Positions 19,001 to 26,533 of a stretch of DNA of 64,000 nucleotides are shown one piece after another. Within the stretch, counting starts at the first letter, position 1. The number at the start of each line of letters is the position of its first letter. Below the pieces are notes generated by a model that worked only from the letters and a program-made list of their open reading frames with translations, was not told the origin of the DNA and ran no database searches. The translations under genes were made by a program, and so were the position numbers. Source of the stretch: Ilyomonas sp965199845 (GTDB lineage Bacteria > Bacteroidota > Bacteroidia > Chitinophagales > Chitinophagaceae); assembly GCA_965199845.1 (NCBI GenBank), contig CBDATZ010000031.1:10095-74094 (forward strand). The letters are read 5' to 3'.

Positions 19001-19544
19001 CCAGTACTTCATTGTTTTGTGCTTCGATACTAAAATTTCCGTCTTTATCTGTTGACGTGCCTCTTTTTGTTGTTTTATTTACAACCGAAACATTTGAAAG
19101 CGGCTCATTTTTTTCGTTCACCACTTTGCCTCTCACAACCGCTTTTCTGTTTTGGGTTGACGTATTGCTTCGGGTTGCAACAACGGTTTGCTTTTCCATT
19201 ATCACAATTGTTTTATCGGCAATTTTATAATCAACCCCGGACGATTGAAAAATTTGTTTTAATGCATCTTCTACATTTATATTCTCAACATGAATGCTTA
19301 TGGGATTTGATTTTTGTAAAACTTCTTCGTTATACAAATAAGTAAAACCGGTTTGCTTGCAAACATCTTTAATTACATTATCGAGCGTCGCATTTTTATA
19401 ATTCAGCGTTACATTTTGCGAGAAAGATTTCGCATGCACCTGCATCAGCATTATTAAAAGAAAAAATGCTGTCAGCTTCATAGTTTTAGGAATCCGGAAA
19501 ATAGTAATACTCAGATTTTTTGAAAGTGGTTTTCTTTGTTGCAT
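16017..19544 (-). CDS. SusC-like TonB-linked transporter with STN signalling domain (pair 2)
   Basis: Outer-membrane importer of about 1175 residues. Order: long N-terminal leader ending in a signal peptide (KLTAFFLLIMLMQVHA), STN domain (about 46-117; contacts FecR), carboxypeptidase-like regulatory domain (about 137-210), ETVVIGYG linker, plug with the SusC signature TAIYGSKAANGVVIITTKKG, and a barrel. The STN domain plus the FecR and sigma genes upstream mark it as a surface-signalling transducer. I chose the ATG at 19544; the frame extends to 19610, and the ATG immediately before the signal peptide (about 19481) is also possible. GC content jumps at about 18900, exactly where the plug begins. 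Confidence 0.93.
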   Translation of the reverse strand: MQQRKPLSKNLSITIFRIPKTMKLTAFFLLIMLMQVHAKSFSQNVTLNYKNATLDNVIKDVCKQTGFTYLYNEEVLQKSNPISIHVENINVEDALKQIFQSSGVDYKIADKTIVIMEKQTVVATRSNTSTQNRKAVVRGKVVNEKNEPLSNVSVVNKTTKRGTSTDKDGNFSIEAQNNEVLEFSYIGFETVKYKINNSTSNPTITLQTKVAELSETVVIGYGTVQKKDVTGSVSIISTKDIQDVPFMTVDNAIAGKAAGVQVTKTDGTPGGAVRIRVRGSTSLLGGNDPLYVIDGVPVQVKSNYINPGFDVRSPVADDIVGVAGLVSTGMSAAFVNGLNSLGTLNIDDIESITILKDASSTAIYGSKAANGVVIITTKKGKKDMKPQITFDYSGTFSRIIRKPNLLNASQYKMLLTEGAVTDSTWLAGYGAPPPPDVDAILHTPGTFFGKANTDWVDLVTRNTFSNNAQISIQGGGSATKYYSSIAFNSTPGVVIATDYQRVAGKINIENEIGSRFSFITNLDLGYTNQNLSNGVYAQALRARPDYAAYDSLGKPTSFSTVDGRDPNRFINPLALATATNNSKMLNLLGSLTALYNITKSLQFKSTASLNFTNYNQRNYTPSYIGVSSFAGANTAGIGSNSTSQLTSWFIENTLTYNHSFHQKHDVNILAGTSYETNKTSFFSATAYGYPNDDILNNLSSAVTPLRVQGDNPGKPQSYLVSFYARANYGYLDKYLVTFTGRADGSSKFGPDNKFGYFPSGALAWRISKETFLKKVNWIDDIKLRGSYGLTGTQNIGNQMYRTLYSPTSYRGASALIPTQLGNAAIQWEQAKETDLGIDFSFFKNRLQGTADYYHKQSQGVLLSLPVTPSSSYASLLYNAAGIKNTGYELSLQGDIIRTKDFRWNASVNITWNKSIVTQLNPEASRDQIGNLTGLEYQNTALVQGQPLGLITALPVTGIIKTQKELDDYKAQLTAAGYINAYPFLGLGDPMYGMDSVTHKFNYGAIAGHGAPKYFGGFTQGFTYKNFDMNFYFTYSVGGELMWADHVGSIQFRGTSNSNAVMLNRYTPEHPTDQPRLIYDSRIYTLKTSLSIFNSSYVKLRTVTFNYRLKPSGFLQKASVKNASVYLSVTNLFTITRYPGNNPETSDDPYSVGGGYFDASNYPNTKTFTAGVKVGF

Positions 19545-19597
19545 AAGTAAGCAGTGCTTGGTATAGTTTAAGAATAAGTGGGATAAGTTTTTTGAGT

Positions 19598-19660
19598 GTA
19601 AGCCTTGCAAAATTTACCGGGAACGCAGCTACGTTCCCAGCTTTTTATATAAAGGCTTAC
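19598..19660 (-). promoter_or_regulatory. Nested hairpin in the FecR-SusC leader
   Basis: Outer stem GTAAGCCTT (19598-19606) with AAGGCTTAC (19652-19660), 9 of 9 paired; inner stem GGGAACG (19619-19625) with CGTTCCC (19632-19638), 7 of 7 paired, loop of 6. On the minus strand it ends 54 bases before the SusC2 start codon and is not followed by a T run, so it looks like a structured 5' leader rather than a terminator. It could control the FecR-to-SusC step, protect the mRNA or be part of an antisense RNA. Confidence 0.6.
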
Positions 19661-19744
19661 GGTGAATAGTTTTATTTTTTATAAATTCAATCTAAATAGC
19701 AAATCCCGGGCTTAAGAGGTTCTTCTATCAATCTTCAAATTTTT

Positions 19745-20884
19745 TTAGCTTTGGGTTATTATTATTTTGTTACCGATTATTTTAAAATGAACGCCGCTTG
19801 CTAATTGCAGCAAGTTTAAAACCTTTGATAAATTCTCCTGCCTGCTTATGGTGCCCGAATAATGTTTTGAGATTGATTCATTCATAATTATATCAACATT
19901 ATACCACCTGGAAATTTGTTTCAGCACTTCATTTAGATCATCATTTTTAAAATAGAAATTCCCGTTTTTCCAGGCTGTAACTTGTTCGATATCTGCATTT
20001 TCAATGGTTATATTTTTATCGTTTGGTTGAATGGTTGCCTGCTGTCCGGGTTTTAAAATTGCAGTTTGTTTGCCTTTTGCAATCTTAACGCTGCCTTTCA
20101 AAAGAGTCGTTCTTGAAAACGGTTCATCTTTATAGAAATTAATGTTGAATTGAGTGCCAATATCTTCAACGATTTGTTCACCGGCAATTACTCTAAAAGG
20201 TATTTTATCATTATGAACAACTTTGTAATAGGCTTCGCCTGATAGCAATTCTACTGTACGGTATTGTCCTTTAAAAACAGTTGGATACCGAATAGATGTT
20301 GCCGCATTTAGCCATACTTCTGAACCATCGCTCAAACGGATATTATAAATACCTGCAGCAGGTGTAGTAAGTATATTATAGTCTTCAGTTTCCTGCTCAT
20401 GTAATGAGTTGGCTGCTGTTGCATTTTTATATGTTAATTGTCCGTCCTGGTTTTTAATTAATGATACTTTTCCCTGGTTTGCGATAACGCCATTCTTTAT
20501 ATTATCAAGCGATATTTTTTGTCCGTTAGCAAGTGTTAATAAAGCTTTATTACCACCGGGCGGTATATCATTTTTTGCATTTATAATTTGTTGAGAAGAC
20601 TTATTATGAAAGAAATAGTAATACCCAAAAGAAAATATAAACAGAACAGAGGCTGCAACTAAAAGACGCGGCCACAACTTGATTTTCTTAGAATCTGTTT
20701 GTTTGCCTTCTTCAATAGCTTGCCACATTTCGCTATGTGCGGCAGACAAGTCCTCATCTGAAAGTCCACTATCGCCTGCTTGATTGAGCTGATGAAGCCA
20801 ATTTTTAGCAATAGCTTCCTCTTCAGGCGTATATTGTCCTGAATGTATCTTTTCCAGTATTGCCTTTATATCTTTTTGTTGCAT
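19745..20884 (-). CDS. FecR family anti-sigma factor
   Basis: Inner-membrane regulator of 379 residues that holds the ECF sigma factor and receives the signal from the STN domain of SusC2. A cytoplasmic N-terminal part (1-69) contains WQAIEEGKQ. A single membrane span (about 72-92, LLVAASVLFIFSFGYYYFF) follows. The periplasmic FecR domain is about 110-290, with YNIRLSDGSEVWLNAATSI and TLLKGSVKI. A C-terminal DUF4974-type domain (about 305-379) contains LNEVLKQISRWYNVDI. The frame extends to 20977, but the ATG at 20882-20884 gives the normal start MQQKDIK. It lies 108 bp after the sigma gene. Confidence 0.93.
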   Translation of the reverse strand: MQQKDIKAILEKIHSGQYTPEEEAIAKNWLHQLNQAGDSGLSDEDLSAAHSEMWQAIEEGKQTDSKKIKLWPRLLVAASVLFIFSFGYYYFFHNKSSQQIINAKNDIPPGGNKALLTLANGQKISLDNIKNGVIANQGKVSLIKNQDGQLTYKNATAANSLHEQETEDYNILTTPAAGIYNIRLSDGSEVWLNAATSIRYPTVFKGQYRTVELLSGEAYYKVVHNDKIPFRVIAGEQIVEDIGTQFNINFYKDEPFSRTTLLKGSVKIAKGKQTAILKPGQQATIQPNDKNITIENADIEQVTAWKNGNFYFKNDDLNEVLKQISRWYNVDIIMNESISKHYSGTISRQENLSKVLNLLQLASGVHFKIIGNKIIITQS

Positions 20885-20992
20885 TTTATTGTGCAGGAAT
20901 TGCAGTCTGATCCAGATATAGACAATCCAGAGAAAACAATTAGGTATCGAAAAGAAAATTATTTTTTTTATGTACAATTGCGGTAATAAAAA

Positions 20993-21577
20993 TTACAAAA
21001 ACCGGCAAAGGATATAACTGAGATAAACAATAAAACTCAGTTTGGTTTTTAAAATTTTTACAGCTTTTTTCATTTGTGTTGACACAGTTAATTCTGAAAT
21101 ATTTAGTTTCTCTGCAATTTCTTTAGTGCTTAAAAAACTTTTTCTTTTCAGTTCGTAAACTTCCCGCATACGCGGCGGCATAGCAGCAATTTCTTTTTCA
21201 ATTAATGCGGTAATATCTTTTTCCCGTATCAGGTAATCGGTTTCTGATTCGCCTGTTTCAATATAAGAATTATTAGCACTTATATATTGCTGTACAATAT
21301 TTTTATGTTTGAATATATTGAACACTTTGTTCAATACAGACTTGTATAAATAGGCAGATAATGCGGTTTGTAAAACAAATGTTTTTCTCTGGTTCCAGAG
21401 GTTTATAAAAATTTCCTGAACCACATCTTTCGCTTCTTCTTTATCTTGTAATTTTCGAAAAGCGTAGGTGTATAAAAGAGTATCATAACGCAGATAAATT
21501 TCTCTGAATGCAGCCTCATCGGTTAACGCAAGCAACTCCATTAATTCCATATCTGTACACTGATGATACGCTTTCAT
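20993..21577 (-). CDS. ECF-type RNA polymerase sigma-70 factor
   Basis: Sigma factor of 194 residues. Region 2 spans about 20-90 (FREIYLRYDTLLYTYAFRKL, then DVVQEIFINLWNQR). Region 4 spans about 125-185 and has a helix-turn-helix (FLSTKEIAEKLNISELTVSTQ). It is of the class that pairs with FecR and SusC in Bacteroidota and should direct transcription of the downstream SusCD locus when the surface signal arrives. The C terminus ends in a hydrophobic tail (SFIVYLSYILCRFL), common in this subgroup. It is the first gene of the 21577-9681 locus. Confidence 0.94.
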   Translation of the reverse strand: MKAYHQCTDMELMELLALTDEAAFREIYLRYDTLLYTYAFRKLQDKEEAKDVVQEIFINLWNQRKTFVLQTALSAYLYKSVLNKVFNIFKHKNIVQQYISANNSYIETGESETDYLIREKDITALIEKEIAAMPPRMREVYELKRKSFLSTKEIAEKLNISELTVSTQMKKAVKILKTKLSFIVYLSYILCRFL

Positions 21578-21696
21578 GCACCGGGTTTAAAATCTAAATA
21601 TACAAAGTACATTAAAAAAATAAAATAAGACGATAAAAGTCATGCGCTTAATTTACATACAGAAAAGCAGCCGGTTCTTTCTCGTAAATAAGTCTT

Positions 21697-21720
21697 TGTT
21701 TATCTTATAAAAGATGAACA
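21697..21720. repeat. 24-bp near-perfect palindrome between tRNA and sigma gene
   Basis: TGTTTATCTT and AAGATGAACA arms (9 of 10 matching) around a short AT spacer. It lies 120 bp upstream of the sigma factor and 91 bp downstream of tRNA-Pro. It could be the end of the tRNA transcript or an operator; no strong T run supports a terminator. Confidence 0.35.
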
Positions 21721-21810
21721 AACAGGTAAAATGCGATAACGTATAAAAATTACAAAGCCCGCAATATAATCAATTACCAGGCTGTAAGCACAAGTTAATA
21801 AAGTTACTTG

Positions 21811-21884
21811 TCGGGATGACAAGATTCGAACTTGCGGCCTCTTCGTCCCGAACGAAGCGCGCTGCCGGGCTGCGCTACATCCCG
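21811..21884 (-). tRNA. tRNA-Pro (anticodon CGG)
   Basis: A 74-nt cloverleaf on the minus strand. Acceptor stem CGGGATG with CATCCCG and discriminator A; D stem GCGC/GCGC; anticodon stem CTTCG/CGAAG around loop TTCGGGA (anticodon CGG, codon CCG); variable loop of 5; T arm GCAAG-TTCGAAT-CTTGT. CCA is not encoded. Confidence 0.96.
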
Positions 21885-21949
21885 CTAAAATAAAAATAGT
21901 GATGACTGAGTAAATCAATTCATCACTATTATAATATTTCAAACAAAAA

Positions 21950-22405
21950 CTAACGAATTGACTTATTGTCTTTTGGAACCATTACAGATCCTCTTTCGTT
22001 TGGTGGAAGCTTGCAAGGCGGTTGTCCTTTCTGCTGTCCGCCGCCTTCGGCCGGACGTTTGCAAATTGGTGGCAATTTGGTATAACTGTCTTCGGTTGCT
22101 TTAGCGCTGTCAACATCAAAACCGGCATTGTTGATTGCTGTTTTAATATAGTCCAACGTAATTCTATCAGGAACGTATTGAATGCGGATGGAACCGCTCG
22201 TCATATTGATTGTCCACTTCATAATACCTGCATCGTCGTTCGGACCTTTTTCGCGCTGCAAATATTTTTCAAGCCTGTCTTTACATTCCCAACATTTCAA
22301 CTGCGGAACCGATAAAGTTGCCCATTGCGCTTTCGCCTGCATTACCTGCGCATTGGTTACCGTTGCGCTGCAAAATAATAAAAGAGCAAATAATATTTTC
22401 TTCAT
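21950..22405 (-). CDS. Secreted heavy-metal-associated (HMA)-like domain protein
   Basis: Protein of 151 residues with a signal peptide (to about 20, TVTNAQ). A ferredoxin-like HMA domain follows, with the motif LKCWECKDRLEKYL (C38 and C41) in place of the usual MxCxxC, and SIRIQYVPDRITLDYIKTAI as the strand-helix region. A low-complexity C-terminal tail holds two further cysteines (PPICKRPAEGGG, PPCKLPP). Being exported, it may bind copper or another soft metal in the periplasm; that is inference. It lies 71 bp downstream of pyrE on the same strand. A minus-strand TAAATTTG box at 22461-22468 could be its own promoter. Confidence 0.7.
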   Translation of the reverse strand: MKKILFALLLFCSATVTNAQVMQAKAQWATLSVPQLKCWECKDRLEKYLQREKGPNDDAGIMKWTINMTSGSIRIQYVPDRITLDYIKTAINNAGFDVDSAKATEDSYTKLPPICKRPAEGGGQQKGQPPCKLPPNERGSVMVPKDNKSIR

Positions 22406-22476
22406 AATGTTATAAACGAATCAAGTGAACAAATCTGTTTGTCAATATAACCTGCGTTTGCAAATTTATCTAATCT

Positions 22477-23118
22477 TTATGATGGCAAACCATTCCAGTC
22501 TGCCGGGTTTTCTCTCCAGCTTAAAAGAATACTTTCCACTTCCGGCTGAATGGTTCCTTTTTCCAAAGCCAGTTGTATAAGTGATGAATAATTAGTAAGT
22601 GAAACCAGTTTTACTTTGGCGTTTTCAAAGGCTTCGGAAGCCACGGTAAATCCATACGTAAAAATGGAAACCATACCTGCAACTTCCAAACCGGCTTTCT
22701 GCAAAACTTCGGCAACCTGCAAACTGCTTTTGCCGGTAGAAATCAAATCTTCAACAATTACTACTTTCTGGCTGGCTTCAAAATAACCTTCCACCTGGTT
22801 TCCCAAGCCATGTTCTTTTGGTTTTGGACGAACATAAATATAAGGCAATTTCAATTGATCAGCTGCCATCGCGCCCCAGGCAATTCCGGCTGTTGCAACG
22901 CCGGCTAACAATTGCGCTTCCGGAAACATTTCAAAAATTACATTGCACATTTCACTCTTTATAAAATCGCGTATGTAAGGAAAAGAAAGCACTTTCCTGT
23001 TATCGCAGTAAATCGGACTTTTCCAGCCGCTTGCCCAGGTAAAAGGCTGCTGCGGACTTAGTTTTACAGCACCAACCTGTAATAATTTTTCTGCTATTGC
23101 TTTTTCGTTTGCCAACAT
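22477..23118 (-). CDS. pyrE: Orotate phosphoribosyltransferase
   Basis: Cytoplasmic pyrimidine-synthesis enzyme (orotate + PRPP to OMP), 213 residues. Hallmarks are the PRPP-binding motif VVIVEDLISTGKSSL, the substrate loop YVRPKPKEHGLGN, and an N-terminal segment FTWASGWKSPIYCDNR. Start ATG at 23116-23118. It is divergent from the Nudix gene, with 94 bp between start codons. Confidence 0.95.
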   Translation of the reverse strand: MLANEKAIAEKLLQVGAVKLSPQQPFTWASGWKSPIYCDNRKVLSFPYIRDFIKSEMCNVIFEMFPEAQLLAGVATAGIAWGAMAADQLKLPYIYVRPKPKEHGLGNQVEGYFEASQKVVIVEDLISTGKSSLQVAEVLQKAGLEVAGMVSIFTYGFTVASEAFENAKVKLVSLTNYSSLIQLALEKGTIQPEVESILLSWRENPADWNGLPS

Positions 23119-23199
23119 ATTTTATTCAGAGTAAAATGGTTTGAACCTCGTTTGCAACGCGAATATAAGCGCACTGAACCTGACGCCGTCATAATGTTT

Positions 23200-23207
23200 T
23201 ACTTTTG
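23200..23207 (+). promoter_or_regulatory. Candidate -7 box of the Nudix gene
   Basis: TACTTTTG, an exact TAnnTTTG match, ends 5 bp before the ATG at 23213. If used, the mRNA would be essentially leaderless. Confidence 0.4.
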
Positions 23208-23212
23208 CGGGC

Positions 23213-23641
23213 ATGACAAAAAAAACAATCATAGCTGCTGGTGGAATTGTGCAGAATGATTTTGATGAAATCCTGCTCATTTTCAGACGCGGCGTATGGG
23301 ATATGCCAAAAGGAAAATTAGATGAAGGCGAAACCATTGAACAATGCGCCGTGCGCGAAGTAGAAGAGGAGACAGGCTTGCGAAATATTGAACTGGGAAA
23401 GTTTGTACAAACCACGTATCATGAATATGCTGATAAGTGGATAAAAAAAGAAGTGATAAAAGAAACGCATTGGTATGCGATGCGAATGCATGGCAATCAA
23501 ACATTAGTTCCGCAGACAGAAGAAGACATCGAGGAAATTTTGTGGGTGAAGAGAGAAGATATCATCAATTACATGAACAATATGCATAAGAATATTATAG
23601 AGGTTTTGCAAAATTTTTTATCATCCAATATCACTTCCTGA
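23213..23641 (+). CDS. Nudix hydrolase
   Basis: Protein of 142 residues with a complete Nudix box: G34, E40, R48-E49, E52-E53 and G55 in GKLDEGETIEQCAV followed by REVEEETGL. Nudix enzymes hydrolyse nucleoside diphosphates linked to another moiety; the substrate (for example an NDP-sugar or a damaged nucleotide) cannot be read from sequence. It is followed after 65 bp by otsBA on the same strand and may share a transcript, though that spacing leaves room for a separate promoter. Confidence 0.9.
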   Translation: MTKKTIIAAGGIVQNDFDEILLIFRRGVWDMPKGKLDEGETIEQCAVREVEEETGLRNIELGKFVQTTYHEYADKWIKKEVIKETHWYAMRMHGNQTLVPQTEEDIEEILWVKREDIINYMNNMHKNIIEVLQNFLSSNITS

Positions 23642-23706
23642 GGTGTTACGGGAATCATATTTGTAACGACACCACTTGATGTGAATGGCTAACGAAATGA
23701 AAACGC

Positions 23707-25962
23707 ATGAGTAAAACTATAATCGTATCTAACCGGTTGCCTGTAAAAGCTGTTGTAAAAGACAATCAATATGAATTTACAACTGCGGCAGGCGGACTGG
23801 CAACGGGATTGAATTCAATATTTTCGGAAGATAAAAACAGCGTTTGGATTGGTTGGCCGGGGCTTGATGTACCAAAGGAAAAAGAAGCTGATATAACAGC
23901 CGGTTTAAAGGAACAAAAGCTTCTTCCGGTATTTCTTTCAGCAGAAGAAATTACGCAGTTTTATGAAGGATTTTCAAATGAAATTTTATGGCCGGTTTTT
24001 CATTATGTACCAACCTACGCCAATTATGAAACAAGCTACTGGAATTATTATCAGCAGGTAAATAAAAAGTTTTGTGAAGCCGTGATGCAGATTGCAGAGC
24101 CTGACGATATTATCTGGATTCACGATTACCAGTTGTTGTTATTGCCTTCCTTATTACGCAAACACGCACCTGAATTTACCATTGGTTTTTTTCTACACAT
24201 TCCGTTTCCTTCTTATGAATTGTTCCGCCTGATTCCCTGGCGTTGCGAATTACTGGAAGGTATGCTGGGCGCCGATTTGCTTGGCTTTCATACTTATGAT
24301 GACGCGCATCATTTTTTAATATCTGTCTCCCGCATTTTACAAATTTCATATTCTGCAAATAAGCTTACTTATAATAACCGGTCTGTTGTTGTAGAATCTT
24401 TCCCGATGGGAATTGATGATGCAAAATTTGAGCAGTTAATTGATAATGAAGTTGTCAAAAATAATCTGCACCAGTTGCAACAAGATTTTCCTGGTGTACG
24501 TATTATTCTCTCTATTGACAGGCTCGATTACAGCAAAGGTATCATACAGCGGTTACAGGCATTTGATCAGTTTTTACAACACAGTCCTGAGTTTATACAA
24601 CAAGTGTCGTTGTACATGATTGTTGTGCCGTCTCGCGATAAAGTGCAACAATACAAAGACCTTCGAGATGATATTGATAAACTGGTTGGTAATATCAACT
24701 CGCGTTACCGTACCAACAACTGGGTTCCCATTCATTATTTCTATCGTGCATTTGCCATTGAAGAATTATCAGCATTATACCAGTTTGCCGAAGTTTGTTT
24801 GGTTACGCCTATGCGCGACGGCATGAACCTCGTTTGCAAAGAATACATTGCAAGCCGCAGAAATAACGATGGTGTTTTGATATTGAGTGAAATGGCGGGC
24901 GCATCTAAAGAACTGATTGATGCATTGATAGTAAATCCAAACAATGTTTACCAAATGAGCCGCAGCATTGTAAAAGCACTTACGATGCCTTTGGAAGAGC
25001 AGCAACGCCGCATGAAAATTATGCGTGGTCTGGTGCAGCGATATAATGTAACCAATTGGGTAAATGTGTTTATGGAAAACCTGAAAAAAGTAAAGAATCG
25101 CCAGCTGGCTTTACAAACCAAATATTTAAGTGCGCGTCTCCAGGAATTTATAAAGGGAAAATATGCAAGAGCGCAGAAACGCTTGCTGCTATTGGATTAC
25201 GACGGTACGCTGACAGGGTTTGCCGATGTTCCCGCGCACGCAAATCCCGATAAAGATTTATACAATATACTTGAGCATCTTACAAAAGATGAAAAAAACG
25301 ATGTAGTGATTATCAGCGGTCGCGCGCATACAAAACTGGAAGAATGGTTTGGCAACATGCCAATTCATTTGGTTGGCGAACATGGCGTTTGGTACAAAGA
25401 AAAAAATAATCAATGGGAGCAAATACGAGGTCTTTCTTCTGGCTGGAAAAGCGATATTCAGCCGGTACTCGATACGTATAACGAACGTACGCCGGGCACT
25501 TTTGTAGAAGAAAAAACCTTTTCGCTTGTGTGGCATTTTCGAAAGGCTGAAAATGAGTTGGGAGAATCACGCGCATCAGAATTGATAAACACACTTCGTT
25601 ATACCGTTGCCGATTTAGGTTTGCAAATGCTTCGCGGAAATAAAGTGGTTGAAATAAAAAGTGTGGAAGCCAACAAAGGCAAATCTGCCATTCATTATAT
25701 CAATCAGAAAAAATATGATTTTGCGTTGGTAATCGGCGATGATACAACGGATGAAGATATGTTTGTGGCTCTTTCCGATAAAGCTTACACAATAAAAGTT
25801 GGTACTAATATGTCGGCAGCAAGGTATTTTTTAAATGATGTGCCCGATGTACGTCGCTTTCTGAAAGATATCTCTTCTTCCCATTTATCAATAAGTAAAG
25901 TCTTCAGCAGAATAAAACAAACGTTTCCAAAGACCTTTAAGCGATTGAATATAAAGTCTTAA
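23707..25962 (+). CDS. Bifunctional trehalose-6-phosphate synthase/phosphatase
   Basis: Fusion of 751 residues that makes trehalose from UDP-glucose and glucose-6-phosphate in two steps. The N-terminal GT20 synthase (about 1-465) starts SKTIIVSNRLP and has WIHDYQLLLLPSLLR, FFLHIPFPS and the sugar-nucleotide site LSIDRLDYSKGIIQR and MRDGMNLVCKEY. The C-terminal HAD phosphatase (about 490-740) has the nucleophile motif LLLDYDGTLTGF with D497 and D499, and GDDTTDEDMF near the end. Both halves look intact. Trehalose is a stress and osmotic protectant. A terminator-like hairpin follows at 25983-26015. Confidence 0.96.
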   Translation: MSKTIIVSNRLPVKAVVKDNQYEFTTAAGGLATGLNSIFSEDKNSVWIGWPGLDVPKEKEADITAGLKEQKLLPVFLSAEEITQFYEGFSNEILWPVFHYVPTYANYETSYWNYYQQVNKKFCEAVMQIAEPDDIIWIHDYQLLLLPSLLRKHAPEFTIGFFLHIPFPSYELFRLIPWRCELLEGMLGADLLGFHTYDDAHHFLISVSRILQISYSANKLTYNNRSVVVESFPMGIDDAKFEQLIDNEVVKNNLHQLQQDFPGVRIILSIDRLDYSKGIIQRLQAFDQFLQHSPEFIQQVSLYMIVVPSRDKVQQYKDLRDDIDKLVGNINSRYRTNNWVPIHYFYRAFAIEELSALYQFAEVCLVTPMRDGMNLVCKEYIASRRNNDGVLILSEMAGASKELIDALIVNPNNVYQMSRSIVKALTMPLEEQQRRMKIMRGLVQRYNVTNWVNVFMENLKKVKNRQLALQTKYLSARLQEFIKGKYARAQKRLLLLDYDGTLTGFADVPAHANPDKDLYNILEHLTKDEKNDVVIISGRAHTKLEEWFGNMPIHLVGEHGVWYKEKNNQWEQIRGLSSGWKSDIQPVLDTYNERTPGTFVEEKTFSLVWHFRKAENELGESRASELINTLRYTVADLGLQMLRGNKVVEIKSVEANKGKSAIHYINQKKYDFALVIGDDTTDEDMFVALSDKAYTIKVGTNMSAARYFLNDVPDVRRFLKDISSSHLSISKVFSRIKQTFPKTFKRLNIKS

Positions 25963-25982
25963 TTTTTATATTTCTTATAAAA

Positions 25983-26015
25983 GAAAGTACAGGATTTAAA
26001 AAGTTCTGTGCTTTC
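25983..26015 (+). terminator. Hairpin after the trehalose gene
   Basis: GAAAGTACAG (25983-25992) pairs with CTGTGCTTTC (26006-26015), one G-U pair, loop of 13, followed by ATTTTATATT. It lies 20 bp after the stop codon. Confidence 0.6.
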
Positions 26016-26533
26016 ATTTTATATTGTAATGATGTGTTTGTGACTTATTCTTTTGTATGAAGGCAGCAAAATATTTGCACTTTCATCATTAGTTATCTTC
26101 CTGAATTTTGGTAAGTTAATAAGAAACCAAAAGCAAAACTTTCCATCCAAAATCCAAAGATATTTTCTGAAAACGAAGTGAATATCACAACAGATTTTCT
26201 TCATTCCAATACCACAGAGTTTTCTTTTAAAAAGAACTTTTTTCTTTGATTGAGATTATTACAACGGCAGTGGTTGATATTCTGTTCCTTATACGTTTCC
26301 TGTATCTTCGTTTCTTATAAAGGAAAGTTTATATCATCAAGTAATTTTTATATTTCGTGAGTTGATAACAATTTTGCTTTTTATAAGATTCCGGATTTTA
26401 CAATGAAAAGAATTTGATGATGGCTTTCGTTGTTCATCATTATCTTAACCTGTATTGTTAGACTGCCGGAATTTTGCTTTACAAAAAAACAAGTTTAGTT
26501 GCCGAAGAAATTTCAATCATTTAAACGATACAC
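26016..26533. other. 518-bp AT-rich intergenic region
   Basis: No gene is credible here on either strand. It contains a second copy of a palindromic 18-mer seen beside the preceding terminator: TTTCTTATAAAAGAAAGT at 25971-25988 and TTTCTTATAAAGGAAAGT at 26311-26328. A repeated AATTTTTATATTTC occurs at 25961-25974 and 26343-26356. The spacing suggests an old duplication or an intergenic repeat rather than a functional pair. Confidence 0.4.

Noticed and set aside
19598..19660. Rho-independent terminator between FecR and SusC2
   Set aside because: No T run follows on the minus strand; the T-rich side is on the plus strand, where no gene ends.
21700..21942. Minus-strand open frame of 80 codons
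   Set aside because: It is the translation of the tRNA-Pro gene and its flanks; the cloverleaf explains the sequence.
26019..26204. Minus-strand frame of 61 codons in the 518-bp gap
   Set aside because: AT-rich, no start context, no family resemblance.
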